Assembly (NCBI RefSeq): GCF_012979535.1
Contig: NZ_CP053015.1
Coordinates: 2,790,001 to 2,854,000 of the forward strand
Origin: Sphingomonas lacunae
GTDB lineage: Bacteria; Pseudomonadota; Alphaproteobacteria; Sphingomonadales; Sphingomonadaceae
DNA: 64,000 nt
Direction: 5' to 3'
The notes under the pieces were generated by a model that had not been told where the DNA came from, ran no database searches, and saw only the letters and a list, made by a program, of their open reading frames with translations. Made by a program: the position numbers and the translations under genes. Below, piece after piece: positions 1-9,249 of this stretch. Numbering within the stretch: position 1 is the stretch's first letter; every line of letters begins with the position of its first letter.

Positions 1-774
1 GGCGATCTGCCGAGCCTCTTCGGATCGACCATTCATGGCAAGAATCATTGCCCTTGAACGCCATGCAGCTCGATCCTGAGCACGCAACAGCGGCCCCAGC
101 ATCTGTACCGCTTGGTCCGTCTGCCCCGAAATGCCGAGCGATATCGCATAACGGCGAGTGAGTTCGGCAGAGGGATGAGATTGCACTGCAACCGCATAGT
201 CGGCCTGCGCGCGGCTCTGGTTACCCAACAGGTCAAAGGCCAACCCACGATCACCCAGATAGGCGCGGTCAAGACCTCCGGCCGATACCGCCGCATCAAA
301 GTATCGCATGGCGCCCTGCGGTTCTTCGAGCAAAACCATAGCGGCGCCCAATGCCGCCTTGATCGTGGGGTCGCGGGAATTCAGCGCCTCGGCCCTTGCC
401 AGAAAACCAAGCGCGGCGCGGCCATCCCCCAAGACGATGGCTGCCCGACCGGCCTGACTGAGCGCCATCCAGTCACTGCTGTCGGCTGCTATACGGGCTA
501 GCGAGGCAGTCAATTGCTGTTGCGCAGAAAGCCTGGCAGCGGCTTCGGGATCAAGCGTGGACGGATCGACCGATTGTGGGGACGATTGTGCGAGAGGTCG
601 GGCCGGTGGCAAGTCCTGAGCCAGCAGCGACTGACCAGACAGAAGTCCGACCACAGCGGTGGCAGCCATCAGGGCTGAACGCCAAGCCGATGGCGACACC
701 CAACCAGGGGTTGCAGGACCAGCAAGTCCGATCGGGGATTGGGAAGGCAGGTAGCCGGACGTCATAATGATCAT
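1..774 (-). CDS. Tetratricopeptide-repeat protein, C-terminal part cut by window edge
   Basis: The reading frame stays open from an ATG at 774 to the first base of the window, so only the N-terminal 258 residues are present. The N-terminus has a hydrophobic stretch ending in LLAQ that looks like a signal peptide; starts at 765 or 669 are also possible, and none has a strong ribosome site. After a Pro/Gln-rich spacer come alanine-rich helical units resembling TPR repeats (for example a segment around GLAFDLLGNQSRAQADYA). It lies downstream of ftsZ on the same strand, 89 bases away. In sphingomonads a periplasmic TPR protein, often with a SPOR domain, sits in this place. The SPOR part would be outside the window, so that is inference. 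Confidence 0.7.
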   Translation of the reverse strand, partial: MIIMTSGYLPSQSPIGLAGPATPGWVSPSAWRSALMAATAVVGLLSGQSLLAQDLPPARPLAQSSPQSVDPSTLDPEAAARLSAQQQLTASLARIAADSSDWMALSQAGRAAIVLGDGRAALGFLARAEALNSRDPTIKAALGAAMVLLEEPQGAMRYFDAAVSAGGLDRAYLGDRGLAFDLLGNQSRAQADYAVAVQSHPSAELTRRYAISLGISGQTDQAVQMLGPLLRAQDRAAWRSRAMILAMNGRSEEARQIA

Positions 775-863
775 GCGCCCGGCCCTATCATGCCTTTGCT
801 ATGCGGTCTGCCCTGCCCGGCGCAGACGGAGTGCAATCCGTCGCATCCGGCCAATGACAGTGG

Positions 864-2399
864 TTACTGATTGGTCTGCCTACCGAGGAACCGAGGAATT
901 GACGGAAAGCCGCCATCATCACCGTCGCCATCGTCATCATCGCCCTTGGATTCCATCCGCGACAATTGCTTCATCCGTTCGAACAGGGTCGACCCGCCCG
1001 CAGGTGGCGGTGCATCAGCAGCTGGCGGAGCTGCCGCAGCCGGCGGCGTGGCGGGGGCATCCGGAGCGCCAAAGGAAGGGCTGTCGAGAACCAGTTCATC
1101 GTCCCCAAGTCCATCCGGTTCAGGTGCAGCGACCGGCGGACTGATATGCGCCTCTCCGGCGATATCGTCATAGACGGCAAAGCCAGGTGCCGGCGCTGCA
1201 GGCTGAGGGGCTTCGGCTGGCGGGGCTTCAAACGACAGGCTGGGAGAGGCAGGAGGCGGCGACAATGACACTTCCTCTTCCACCGGAAGCGGCTCAGGCT
1301 CAGCGGCCGGAATTGGTTGCGCGGCCAGAGGAGCAGCGGCCCCGAGCGTAGGCGCGATTGACGGTGCGGCGGCAGCAGGCCGTTGCTGGAAAGCGAAACC
1401 GCCACTGCGCTGCACCGGCTGGGACTCCGCATTGGCGGGTTCCAGACCCGTCGCAACGACCGATACGCGAATTCGGCCATTCAGCGCCGGATTGAATGCC
1501 GAACCCCAAATGATATTGGCATCGGGATCCACCAGATCACGGATATGATCACCAGCTTCCTGCAATTCGAACAGGCCCAGGTCTTCACCCCCGGAAATAG
1601 AGATAATGACGCCCTTCGCTCCCTGCATCGACACACCGTCGAGCAGCGGATTGGCAATGGCCTGTTGCGCGGCGAGCAGGGCGCGGCCTTCGCCTTCGGC
1701 CTCCCCAGTACCCATCATCGCTTTGCCGGCATCACGCATCACCGATTTGACATCGGCAAAGTCCAGGTTGACCAGGCCAGGCATGACCATCAGGTCAGTA
1801 ATCCCGCGCACACCCTGTTGCAGCACCTCGTCCGCCATGCGGAACGCCTCGATGAAGGTCGTCTTCGCTTCAGCGATCATGAACAGGTTCTGGTTCGGAA
1901 TGACGATCAGCGTATCGACGTGCTGTTGCAGCTCTTCGATCCCGGCTTCAGCCGAGCGCATCCGGCGCGCACCTTCGAAACTGAACGGCTTGGTGACGAC
2001 ACCAACGGTCAATATGCCCTTGTCGCGCGCTGCCTTGGCGATCACGGGAGCGGCGCCCGTACCGGTACCACCACCCATGCCCGCAGCAATGAAAACCATG
2101 TGCATCCCGTCGAGCGCCTGTTCCAGTTCGACGATGCTTTCTTCGGCAGCAGCGCGGCCAACTTCGGGTCGCGAACCAGCGCCCAGACCCTGCGTGATCT
2201 GCGCGCCCAACTGAAGCCGCCGCTCAGCCTTGCTGGTATTGAGCGCCTGGGCATCGGTATTGGCGACCAGGAAATCGACTCCAGCGACCTCCGCCGCGAT
2301 CATATTGGCAATGGCATTACCGCCCGCACCGCCGACCCCGATGACCGCGATTTTCGGCTTGAGGCCATCCAGCGACGGCAGACCGATGTTGATGCTCAT
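864..2399 (-). CDS. ftsZ: Cell division GTPase FtsZ
   Basis: FtsZ is the tubulin-like GTPase that polymerises into the Z ring at mid-cell. The 511-residue protein has the tubulin signature GGGTGTG near residues 109-115 and the T7-loop sequence NLDFADVK near 211-218 that completes the GTPase site of the neighbouring subunit. After about residue 325 comes a long Pro/Ala-rich linker, then an acidic patch and the conserved C-terminal peptide [10 protein letters not shown] that binds FtsA and other partners. The extended linker is usual in Alphaproteobacteria. The ATG is preceded by AGGAG at good spacing. It is the last division gene of the cluster and has a 138-bp gap in front, so it probably has its own promoter. 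Confidence 0.98.
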   Translation of the reverse strand: MSINIGLPSLDGLKPKIAVIGVGGAGGNAIANMIAAEVAGVDFLVANTDAQALNTSKAERRLQLGAQITQGLGAGSRPEVGRAAAEESIVELEQALDGMHMVFIAAGMGGGTGTGAAPVIAKAARDKGILTVGVVTKPFSFEGARRMRSAEAGIEELQQHVDTLIVIPNQNLFMIAEAKTTFIEAFRMADEVLQQGVRGITDLMVMPGLVNLDFADVKSVMRDAGKAMMGTGEAEGEGRALLAAQQAIANPLLDGVSMQGAKGVIISISGGEDLGLFELQEAGDHIRDLVDPDANIIWGSAFNPALNGRIRVSVVATGLEPANAESQPVQRSGGFAFQQRPAAAAPSIAPTLGAAAPLAAQPIPAAEPEPLPVEEEVSLSPPPASPSLSFEAPPAEAPQPAAPAPGFAVYDDIAGEAHISPPVAAPEPDGLGDDELVLDSPSFGAPDAPATPPAAAAPPAADAPPPAGGSTLFERMKQLSRMESKGDDDDGDGDDGGFPSIPRFLGRQTNQ

Positions 2400-2476
2400 G
2401 CACTTAACTCCTGTGGCTGTATTGTTTCAGCCGTCGTTTCATTGCACCAATTGCGGTGCCCCTTTAACCAGATGTT

Positions 2477-2509
2477 GAATCCTTGCACAATTGGCCGAAG
2501 GATTGAATC
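2477..2509. promoter_or_regulatory. Two GANTC (CcrM) sites in the ftsA-ftsZ gap
   Basis: GAATC occurs at 2477-2481 and 2505-2509, about 80-110 bases upstream of the ftsZ start. GANTC is the CcrM methylation site, and a CcrM gene is present in this window (59764-60885). In Caulobacter crescentus, CcrM methylation of the ftsZ promoter region activates ftsZ transcription. A similar role here is inference; the sites themselves are seen. Confidence 0.5.
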
Positions 2510-2537
2510 CCCAATTTACCAATATGGCAATTTAATT

Positions 2538-3788
2538 TCACTTGCCGCGGTCCCACATGGCCATCATCCGCCGCCACCATCGCTGCGGACCTTCGACCTC
2601 TGGCCGATCACGCCCGACCGGACGAATGTCCTCTGGCGGATCCGCGGCGTAGAGGACAAGTCCAACAGCGGTTGAAAAGGCTGGATTGACGTTTGCCGAC
2701 GGCAGGCTGACAACGCCTGAAGGTCTGGCTGTTCTGGCCGAACCACCCAGCACATTCTGGACATAGTCCGCCATACCCTTGAGCTCCGAGGTACCCCCGG
2801 TCAGCACAACCTGGCGCGATCCGGGTCCCCCGTCCCCCAACTGTTTGAGGACTTCGCCGATCTGGGGCACGAAATGGTCGAGCCGCTTGCGGATGACGGC
2901 GTTGAGCTGGGCCCGGGTGATTTTCGGCCGACCGCCCTCATCCTCATCGCCGGTGCCGATATCGAGCTGGTCCTGATGATCGCGCGGGCTGGACATTGCC
3001 GAGCCATAAAAACACTTCAACCGCTCTGCCTGGCTACGGCGCGTGCCGAATTCGTTGGCAATGTCATCGGTGATGTCGTTGCCGCCAGCAGAGATGGTGG
3101 CAATGCCAACGAGCATTCCCCCGGCGAACAGACCGATGTTGGTCAGCGACGCACCAATATCGACCAGCGCCGTACCGAGGTCTCGCTGTTCCTCGGTAAG
3201 GCTGGAGCGGCCCGTTGCCATCATCGTCGCCACGACTTCGCGAATGTCGACATGGGCGGCGCGAACAGCGGTGACGAGATTGGACACCGGACCACGATCA
3301 GCCTCAACCATGTGGATGGCGACCCCAAAACGATCAGCGAACAGGCCCACCGGGTCCTTTATCCCATGATTTCCGTCGAGCGTGTACAGGGTCGGCTGGG
3401 CATGAAGGATGGCGCGGTCATCACGCAAATATTGGCTGCGAGCCCGAGCCAGCAGTTCGTCGACATCCTCGGGCTCGATCTGACCGCGATTGAAGGGGTC
3501 CTCATGCTCGATGATGCGGCTGGTCAGCGAGCCGCCTCCAAAGCTGACCCAGGCATGCTGGACTTCTATCCCGGCCATGCGTTCAGCCTGTTCAAGCGCC
3601 TCCCGCACGGAGCGGTCAACCGCCGGAATATCGACAACATAGCCACGCTTGACGCCAAGGCTCTCGCGCACGCCGGTGCCGAGTGCGTGGAGTGTCCCAT
3701 CAGCCGTCTGTCCCGCGATGAGCACGGCGACCTTGGACGAGCCAACATCAATGGCGGTGAGCAATCGTTCAACCCGGGGTGGAGCCAT
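2538..3788 (-). CDS. ftsA: Cell division protein FtsA
   Basis: FtsA is an actin-fold ATPase that tethers FtsZ to the inner membrane and recruits later divisome proteins. The 416-residue product has the phosphate-1 motif DVGSSKVAVLIAG near residue 15, the phosphate-2 motif LVDIGASLTNIGLF near residue 208 and the adenosine motif VVLTGGTSELKGM near residue 327. It ends in an Arg/Trp-rich amphipathic stretch (RWWRRMMAMW), the expected membrane-targeting helix. It starts 9 bases after the ftsQ stop with a G-rich ribosome site in the ftsQ end, and it sits directly before ftsZ, the canonical order. Confidence 0.97.
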   Translation of the reverse strand: MAPPRVERLLTAIDVGSSKVAVLIAGQTADGTLHALGTGVRESLGVKRGYVVDIPAVDRSVREALEQAERMAGIEVQHAWVSFGGGSLTSRIIEHEDPFNRGQIEPEDVDELLARARSQYLRDDRAILHAQPTLYTLDGNHGIKDPVGLFADRFGVAIHMVEADRGPVSNLVTAVRAAHVDIREVVATMMATGRSSLTEEQRDLGTALVDIGASLTNIGLFAGGMLVGIATISAGGNDITDDIANEFGTRRSQAERLKCFYGSAMSSPRDHQDQLDIGTGDEDEGGRPKITRAQLNAVIRKRLDHFVPQIGEVLKQLGDGGPGSRQVVLTGGTSELKGMADYVQNVLGGSARTARPSGVVSLPSANVNPAFSTAVGLVLYAADPPEDIRPVGRDRPEVEGPQRWWRRMMAMWDRGK

Positions 3789-3797
3789 GACTGCTGG

Positions 3798-4757
3798 TCA
3801 CCCCCCGTTTTCATTGTCGGTGCGCGGCTGTTCGACACGGGTCGTCCGGTCGCTCGCGCTGATCAGATTGAGGTCGCCAAGATCGCCGTCGCGGCCCGGC
3901 CGCAGGACGAAACGACCCGCGATGCGCATGTCGAAGCGGCGAATGCCCCTGCCCAGCAGGCGGTTCACGCCATCCAGCCGTGCAAATTCGGCATAGGCAT
4001 CTGCCGCACGCTTGGCATCCTCTGGCAGTGCCAATACCTCACCCGTCTTGAAGCGGAGATCCCACCGGCGATTGCCGATCCAACTCGCACCAGCCAGTTG
4101 CGGCCTAAGCGCGGGAGCCGCATCAAGCAGCCGGTCAAGATCAGCCATGCGCTCATTGGCACCTTGACCCGCCAAGACAGGCAAGCCGGTCACACTTGCA
4201 GGATCAACGCCGGGCAGAATGACGCCCTTGCTGTCAATCAGCGTATAGCGGCCCCGATCCTGCCAGATGGCGACAGGCGTGCGCTCGACAAGGTCGATCA
4301 CAAGCGTGTCGGGGAGTCGGCGACTGACCCGTGCATCGGCCACCCAGCCATAGCGCAACAGATCCTGTCGCACCTCTTCCAAATCAAATGCCAGCATCGA
4401 CCGGTCCCGCTGTTCCAGGGCAATATCATACACCCGCACGCGATCGATCCGGTTCGCGCCAAACACCTCTACCTTTTTGACGGCGAAACCCGCGCGACCG
4501 ACCGCATCGACCGCTTCGGCGCGCAGATAGGCGTTGACCCCGGTCATAGAGGCGATCTGGTACAGGATGATCAGGGCCACACCGACAAACACTGTCACGG
4601 CGACGCGGCGCAAGACGGCAGGCGAAAAGGGTTGTGCGGCAAGCCCCCGAGCGAGCAACGATGGCCGGCGCGGTCCCGTTCGCCGGGGCGCAGAGCGTGG
4701 CTTTGCCGCCTTACCCCGCTTCACCGTCTGCTTGGCCTTGCCCCCGCCGCGTGTCAT
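3798..4757 (-). CDS. ftsQ: Cell division protein FtsQ
   Basis: FtsQ is a bitopic divisome protein that links the cytoplasmic ring to FtsL/FtsB/FtsWI in the periplasm. I start it at the ATG at 4757, which overlaps the ddl stop as ATGA and is preceded by AGGAGG, giving 319 residues; the longer open frame upstream is ddl in another frame. It has a strongly basic cytoplasmic tail (residues 1-50), one membrane segment at about 51-68, a POTRA domain beginning near FAVKKVEVFGANRI at residue 92, and the FtsQ beta-domain. Upstream is ddl and downstream ftsA, as in other Alphaproteobacteria. Confidence 0.95.
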   Translation of the reverse strand: MTRGGGKAKQTVKRGKAAKPRSAPRRTGPRRPSLLARGLAAQPFSPAVLRRVAVTVFVGVALIILYQIASMTGVNAYLRAEAVDAVGRAGFAVKKVEVFGANRIDRVRVYDIALEQRDRSMLAFDLEEVRQDLLRYGWVADARVSRRLPDTLVIDLVERTPVAIWQDRGRYTLIDSKGVILPGVDPASVTGLPVLAGQGANERMADLDRLLDAAPALRPQLAGASWIGNRRWDLRFKTGEVLALPEDAKRAADAYAEFARLDGVNRLLGRGIRRFDMRIAGRFVLRPGRDGDLGDLNLISASDRTTRVEQPRTDNENGG

Positions 4758-5680
4758 AGCGCCTCCTCGACGATCCTCTCTACCAGTTCCGCATAATCCA
4801 TGCCGCAATATTTTGCCTGTTCGGGGACCAGGCTGAGCGGGGTCATGCCCGGCTGGGTATTCACCTCCAGCAGGAAGATGCCGTCGAGGCCCAATTCGTC
4901 GTCCCACCGGAAATCAGAGCGCGAGGCGCCTTTGCAGCCCAGCAGCTGATGGGCATGCAGTGCCAAGGCCTTCATCCGTTCGGCGATGTCTTGGGGGATT
5001 TGCGCGGGGCAGATGTGCTGCGTCATCCCATCGGTATATTTGGCGTCAAAGTCATAGAAATCTCCCGATTTCACCACCAACTCAGTCACCGCGAGCGCCT
5101 TGCCGCCGAGCACCGCCACCGTCAGTTCGCGGCCCTTTATGAAGGGCTCGGCAAGCAGTTCGGCAAAATCCTGCCACGGCCCCTTGGCATCGCGCGCGAT
5201 CGGATGTCCGTAATTGCTGTCACTGCGGACGATGGCGACACCAACCGACGAGCCTTCATTGACTGGTTTGAGCACATAGGGTCGCGGCATCGGGTCTGCG
5301 GCAAAGATGCTCTCTGACGAAACGATATGGCCACCAGGCATCGGGATGCCGTGCGGGACGAGGCGCTGCTTGGTCAGTTCCTTGTCGATGGCGATGACCG
5401 ATGTGACCATTCCGCTATGGGTGTATTTCAATCCCATCAGGTCGAGCATCCCCTGCACAGTGCCATCCTCACCGGGCACGCCGTGGAGAGCATTGAACAC
5501 GACATCGGGCGCAGCCTCGGTCAGGCGCGCTGCGACATCACGACCCATGTCGATACGGGTAACGCGATGCCCGCGCGATTCCAGCGCAGTGGCGACACCC
5601 TCCCCGCTCATCAGCGAGACCGGACGTTCATTCGACCAACCGCCCATGAGGACGGCAACATGCCAAGGGCCGCGGGTCAT
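4754..5680 (-). CDS. ddl: D-alanine--D-alanine ligase
   Basis: Ddl makes the D-Ala-D-Ala dipeptide that MurF adds to the UDP-MurNAc tripeptide; it is cytosolic and ATP-dependent. The start at 5680 (MTRGPWHVAVLMGG) overlaps the murB stop as ATGA and gives 308 residues, the usual DdlB length. ATP-grasp features are visible: HGVPGEDGTVQG near residue 68, KPVNEGSSVGV near 140 and the metal-binding EVNTQPGMTPLS near 270. It overlaps ftsQ by four bases. No missing catalytic segment is apparent. Confidence 0.96.
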   Translation of the reverse strand: MTRGPWHVAVLMGGWSNERPVSLMSGEGVATALESRGHRVTRIDMGRDVAARLTEAAPDVVFNALHGVPGEDGTVQGMLDLMGLKYTHSGMVTSVIAIDKELTKQRLVPHGIPMPGGHIVSSESIFAADPMPRPYVLKPVNEGSSVGVAIVRSDSNYGHPIARDAKGPWQDFAELLAEPFIKGRELTVAVLGGKALAVTELVVKSGDFYDFDAKYTDGMTQHICPAQIPQDIAERMKALALHAHQLLGCKGASRSDFRWDDELGLDGIFLLEVNTQPGMTPLSLVPEQAKYCGMDYAELVERIVEEAL

Positions 5681-6579
5681 CCGGCTTTCCCCACGCGCTG
5701 TATCTCCCACTGCAACTCGACTCCGCTCTTTTCCCTGACCCGGCGACGGACTTCCTCCCCAAGCGCTTCTATGTCGCTGCTGGTGGCATTGCCGGTATTG
5801 ATCAGGAAATTGGTGTGCTTTTCGCTGACCTGGGCCCCACCCATGGTCAATCCGCGACAGCCCGCTTCATCGACCAGTTGCCAAGCCTTGTGCCCGTCAG
5901 GATTCTTGAAGGTCGAGCCGCCGGTCTTGCTGCGCAACGGCTGACTGGCCTCGCGGCTGGCAGCGATGCGGTCCATCTCGGCTTGAATGGCGGCAGGTTC
6001 GTCAGCATGGCCGTGAAAGGTCGCACCGATCACGATGGCACCATCAGGCAGTTCGCTATGGCGGTAGGTGTAGTGCAGCTCTGCCACCGAAAGAGTCTTG
6101 CGCTGTCCGCTGCGGAGCACGACGTCGCACTCCACGAGAATGTCGCATGTCTCACGGCCATAAGCCCCGCCGTTCATGCGGACAAAGCCGCCGACGGTTC
6201 CCGGAATGGACCGCAGGAATTCGAGTCCGCCGATGCCTGCATCTCGGGCAGTCGAGGACACGAGAATGCCCGAGGCTCCACCCCCGCAGCGCAAGGTCGT
6301 TCCATCGACCTGCTCTACCGTGGCGAATGCCTTGCCGAGGCGGACGACGACGCCGGACACACCACCATCGCGGACGATGAGGTTCGAGCCAAGGCCAAGC
6401 GCCATCACCGGCACGGCAGGATCAAGCGCTGCAAGAAAGGCTGACAGATCTTCGGCATCCCTGGGTTCAAAAAGCCATTGCGCAGCGCCACCCGATTTGA
6501 ACCAGACGAGCGGGGCAAGGGGGGCATTGGCGGTCAGCTTGCCCCTGACTGTCGGCACGCTTTCGGCGCTGGCCGCCAT
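5677..6579 (-). CDS. murB: UDP-N-acetylmuramate dehydrogenase MurB
   Basis: MurB is the cytosolic flavoenzyme that reduces UDP-GlcNAc-enolpyruvate to UDP-MurNAc with NADPH. The protein has about 300 residues with the FAD-binding segment (GLGSNLIVRDGGVSG) and the catalytic-serine motif GGSTFKNP, so it belongs to the shorter type II MurB lacking the E. coli insertion. The start lies in GTGATGG: the ATG at 6579 overlaps the murC stop as TGATG, and the GTG one codon earlier (6582) is an alternative. It is coupled at both ends, to murC and to ddl. Confidence 0.96.
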   Translation of the reverse strand: MAASAESVPTVRGKLTANAPLAPLVWFKSGGAAQWLFEPRDAEDLSAFLAALDPAVPVMALGLGSNLIVRDGGVSGVVVRLGKAFATVEQVDGTTLRCGGGASGILVSSTARDAGIGGLEFLRSIPGTVGGFVRMNGGAYGRETCDILVECDVVLRSGQRKTLSVAELHYTYRHSELPDGAIVIGATFHGHADEPAAIQAEMDRIAASREASQPLRSKTGGSTFKNPDGHKAWQLVDEAGCRGLTMGGAQVSEKHTNFLINTGNATSSDIEALGEEVRRRVREKSGVELQWEIQRVGKAG

Positions 6580-8012
6580 CACAATTGCGCCTCGACCGCC
6601 GCTTGCAAGCCAGCGGCCATTTTGGTGATGTCACCCGCGCCAAGACAAATGACCATGTCGCCTGCGCCTATTTCCCCATCCCTGATAGCCCGGGCGATAT
6701 GGCCGGCAAGGCCCGCTGCGCCATCGGCGACCACCGCCTGCCGGTGGCCACGCCGTTTGAGCCCGGCAACAAGTGCATCGGACGTGACCCCGTCAATCGG
6801 GCTTTCGCCGGCGGTATAGACCGGCAGGGCAATAACGGCGTCTGCATCGTTAAACGCCTGCTGAAAATCGTCCATATGCTCGCCAAGCCGTGTGAAGCGG
6901 TGAGGCTGGACAACGCCGACAACGCGCCCTGCACCCACGCCTTCACGCGCGGCTGACAGAACCGCACGGATTTCCACAGGGTGATGCGCATAATCGTCAA
7001 TCACTGTCACGACGCCACCGACCACAGGGATTTCGCCCACTTTGGTAAAGCGCCGTTTGACCCCGCCAAAGCCCTTGAAACCGGTGATGATGGCATCGTC
7101 CGAAACGCCCATGTGCAGGGCGACGGCAATCGCGGCCAGGGCATTCTGGACATTGTGACGCCCGGACATGGGCAAATGCACGCCCTCGACCGTCCGGCTT
7201 TGGCCATCCCTGTCGCGTACAACCACGTCAAACCGGTTACCGTCTGGTCCCGGCTGGATGTTCGTGCCCCGCACATCCGCCTGAGCCGAAAATCCGTAGG
7301 TTATGATGCGACGGTCACGAATGCGCGGAATGATCGCCTGCACTTCGGGATGATCAAGGCAAAGGATGGCGGCGCCGTAAAAGGGAACATTCTCGACAAA
7401 TTCGATGAAGGCCGCCTTGACCTTGTCGAAGCTGCCATAATGGTCAAGATGTTCGGGATCGATATTGGTGACAACCGCAATCGTCCCATCAAGGCGAAGG
7501 AAGCTGCCGTCGCTTTCGTCAGCCTCGACGACCATCCAGTCGGACGCGCCGAGCCGGGCATTGGAGCCGTAGCTGTTGATGATGCCTCCGTTGATAACGG
7601 TGGGGTCGACGCCGCCGGCATCGAGCAGCGCTGCGACGAGACTTGTCGTGGTTGTCTTGCCATGGGTCCCGGCGACCGCGACGGTCGATTTGAGGCGCAT
7701 CAGTTCCGCAAGCATTTCGGCACGACGCACCAGCGGAATACGGTTTTCCAACGCGGCCTCGACTTCCGGATTGCCGCGCTTGACCGCAGTCGATGTCACA
7801 ACAACCGAAACACCTTCGACATTTTCCGCCCGTTGGCCGATGATCACCTTGATCCCGCGCTTGCGCAGTCCTTCCACCACATAGCTCTCGGCAATATCGC
7901 TACCCTGCACCTGATAGCCAAGATTGTGCATGACCTCAGCAATGCCGGACATGCCGATCCCGCCAATGCCGGCGAAGTGGATAATGCCAATATCGGTACC
8001 AACGCCCTTCAC
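6579..8012 (-). CDS. murC: UDP-N-acetylmuramate--L-alanine ligase MurC
   Basis: MurC adds L-alanine to UDP-MurNAc, the first step of stem-peptide assembly. The 477-residue protein begins with a Rossmann-like [16 protein letters not shown] segment that binds the UDP substrate. It has the Mur-ligase P-loop GTHGKTTT near residue 115 and the central motif [11 protein letters not shown]. The start codon is GTG at 8012 with GGGGGAG six bases ahead, a strong site. A 67-bp gap separates it from murG, one of the few non-overlapping junctions in the cluster. Confidence 0.97.
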   Translation of the reverse strand: MKGVGTDIGIIHFAGIGGIGMSGIAEVMHNLGYQVQGSDIAESYVVEGLRKRGIKVIIGQRAENVEGVSVVVTSTAVKRGNPEVEAALENRIPLVRRAEMLAELMRLKSTVAVAGTHGKTTTTSLVAALLDAGGVDPTVINGGIINSYGSNARLGASDWMVVEADESDGSFLRLDGTIAVVTNIDPEHLDHYGSFDKVKAAFIEFVENVPFYGAAILCLDHPEVQAIIPRIRDRRIITYGFSAQADVRGTNIQPGPDGNRFDVVVRDRDGQSRTVEGVHLPMSGRHNVQNALAAIAVALHMGVSDDAIITGFKGFGGVKRRFTKVGEIPVVGGVVTVIDDYAHHPVEIRAVLSAAREGVGAGRVVGVVQPHRFTRLGEHMDDFQQAFNDADAVIALPVYTAGESPIDGVTSDALVAGLKRRGHRQAVVADGAAGLAGHIARAIRDGEIGAGDMVICLGAGDITKMAAGLQAAVEAQL

Positions 8013-8079
8013 TTCAGGCTCCCCCGCATATTCTCAATTGTCGTAAAAGGGCATGACGCGCCAATCGCCGCGTCGCTTG

Positions 8080-9249
8080 TCACGCCGCCGCTCCCGCGAA
8101 CCCACCGGCAGCTTTGGGTGAGGACGTGCCGACGCGAATGACATCCATCAAGGGCGCTCCGCCGCTCCGTTCGACAAGATCGGCAAGATCGCGGGTCGCG
8201 TCCGGTCGGCCAATGCTGTGCGCCCGCCTGGCGGCGTTTTCCAATGCGCCGGGTTCAAGCGCCAGTTTCTGCATCTGCTTGGCCAGTTCGACAGTGTTGA
8301 ACCGATTTTGCGGAATTGCCCGCGCACCGCCAACGCCGACTATTTCCCGGGCATTGGCGGTCTGGTGATCATCCGTAGCCGAAGGCAATGGTATCAGGAT
8401 GGCAGGCCTGCCGGCGCATGTCAGTTCAGCGATGGTCGATGCCCCTGCGCGCGCAATAACCAAATGGGCCCAACCCAGCTTTTCCGCCATGTTGTCGATA
8501 TAGGTGCTGAGATCAGCTGGAATGCCATGCGCCGCATAGGCCGCGCGTACCCGCTCAATATCCTCAGGCCTGCATTGCTGGGTGACCTGCAAACGCTGCC
8601 GGAACGATAACGGCATCAAGGCCAGAGCATCCGGTACAACATCCGAAAGGACGCTGGCGCCTTGGCTCCCGCCGGTAACGAGCATCCGGAAAATGCCGTC
8701 CTCATCAATGGGTGGGAAGCCCTGTGTCCGAAGAGCCAGCACTGCCTCGCGCACGGGGTTGCCGACGAGATGTACCTTGTTTGCCACGCCGGCGGGCATG
8801 CGCCGTATGTCGGGATAGGCAGTGGCAATGGCGTCAACACGGCTGGCAAGCAGACGGTTGACCCGGCCCAGCACGGCATTTTGTTCGTGGATGACCGTCG
8901 GCACACCCAGGGAACGGGCGGCAAGCAGTGTGGGCAATGCAGGATAGCCACCAAAACCGATGACCGCAGCAGGGCGGAAATGGCGGAGCAGCTCGATCGC
9001 CATCGCCCGTCCACGCCATATGCCCAAGCCGGCGCGAATCCAGCCGATCGGTCCGCCCTGCAAGCGTCCAGCCGGCAGGACATGCACTTGTCCGTCCTCG
9101 AAACTGCCGGGGATCTTCGCGCCCCGCTCATCGGTTACCAAGGCCACCCGATGGCCGCGTGAGACCAGTTCGGCACCAAGTGCATAAGCTGGGATCATGT
9201 GCCCACCGGTACCACCGGCGGCCAGAACATAGTGGCGGGATACACTCAT
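8080..9249 (-). CDS. murG: UDP-GlcNAc:lipid I N-acetylglucosaminyltransferase MurG
   Basis: MurG converts lipid I to lipid II at the cytoplasmic face of the inner membrane. With the ATG at 9249 (overlapping the ftsW stop as ATGA) it has 389 residues. It shows the N-terminal glycine loop AGGTGGHMIPA (residues 11-21), a second glycine loop GGSQGASVLSD near 188 and the UDP-GlcNAc-binding region with ARAGASTIAEL and DDHQTANA near 260-295. The ORF could extend four codons upstream into ftsW, but the overlap start is more likely. Confidence 0.96.
   Translation of the reverse strand: MSVSRHYVLAAGGTGGHMIPAYALGAELVSRGHRVALVTDERGAKIPGSFEDGQVHVLPAGRLQGGPIGWIRAGLGIWRGRAMAIELLRHFRPAAVIGFGGYPALPTLLAARSLGVPTVIHEQNAVLGRVNRLLASRVDAIATAYPDIRRMPAGVANKVHLVGNPVREAVLALRTQGFPPIDEDGIFRMLVTGGSQGASVLSDVVPDALALMPLSFRQRLQVTQQCRPEDIERVRAAYAAHGIPADLSTYIDNMAEKLGWAHLVIARAGASTIAELTCAGRPAILIPLPSATDDHQTANAREIVGVGGARAIPQNRFNTVELAKQMQKLALEPGALENAARRAHSIGRPDATRDLADLVERSGGAPLMDVIRVGTSSPKAAGGFAGAAA

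Noticed and set aside
2874-4796. 640-codon plus-strand open frame opposite ftsA and ftsQ
   Set aside because: It is the antisense shadow of two certain genes in high-GC DNA; no ribosome site and no family resemblance.
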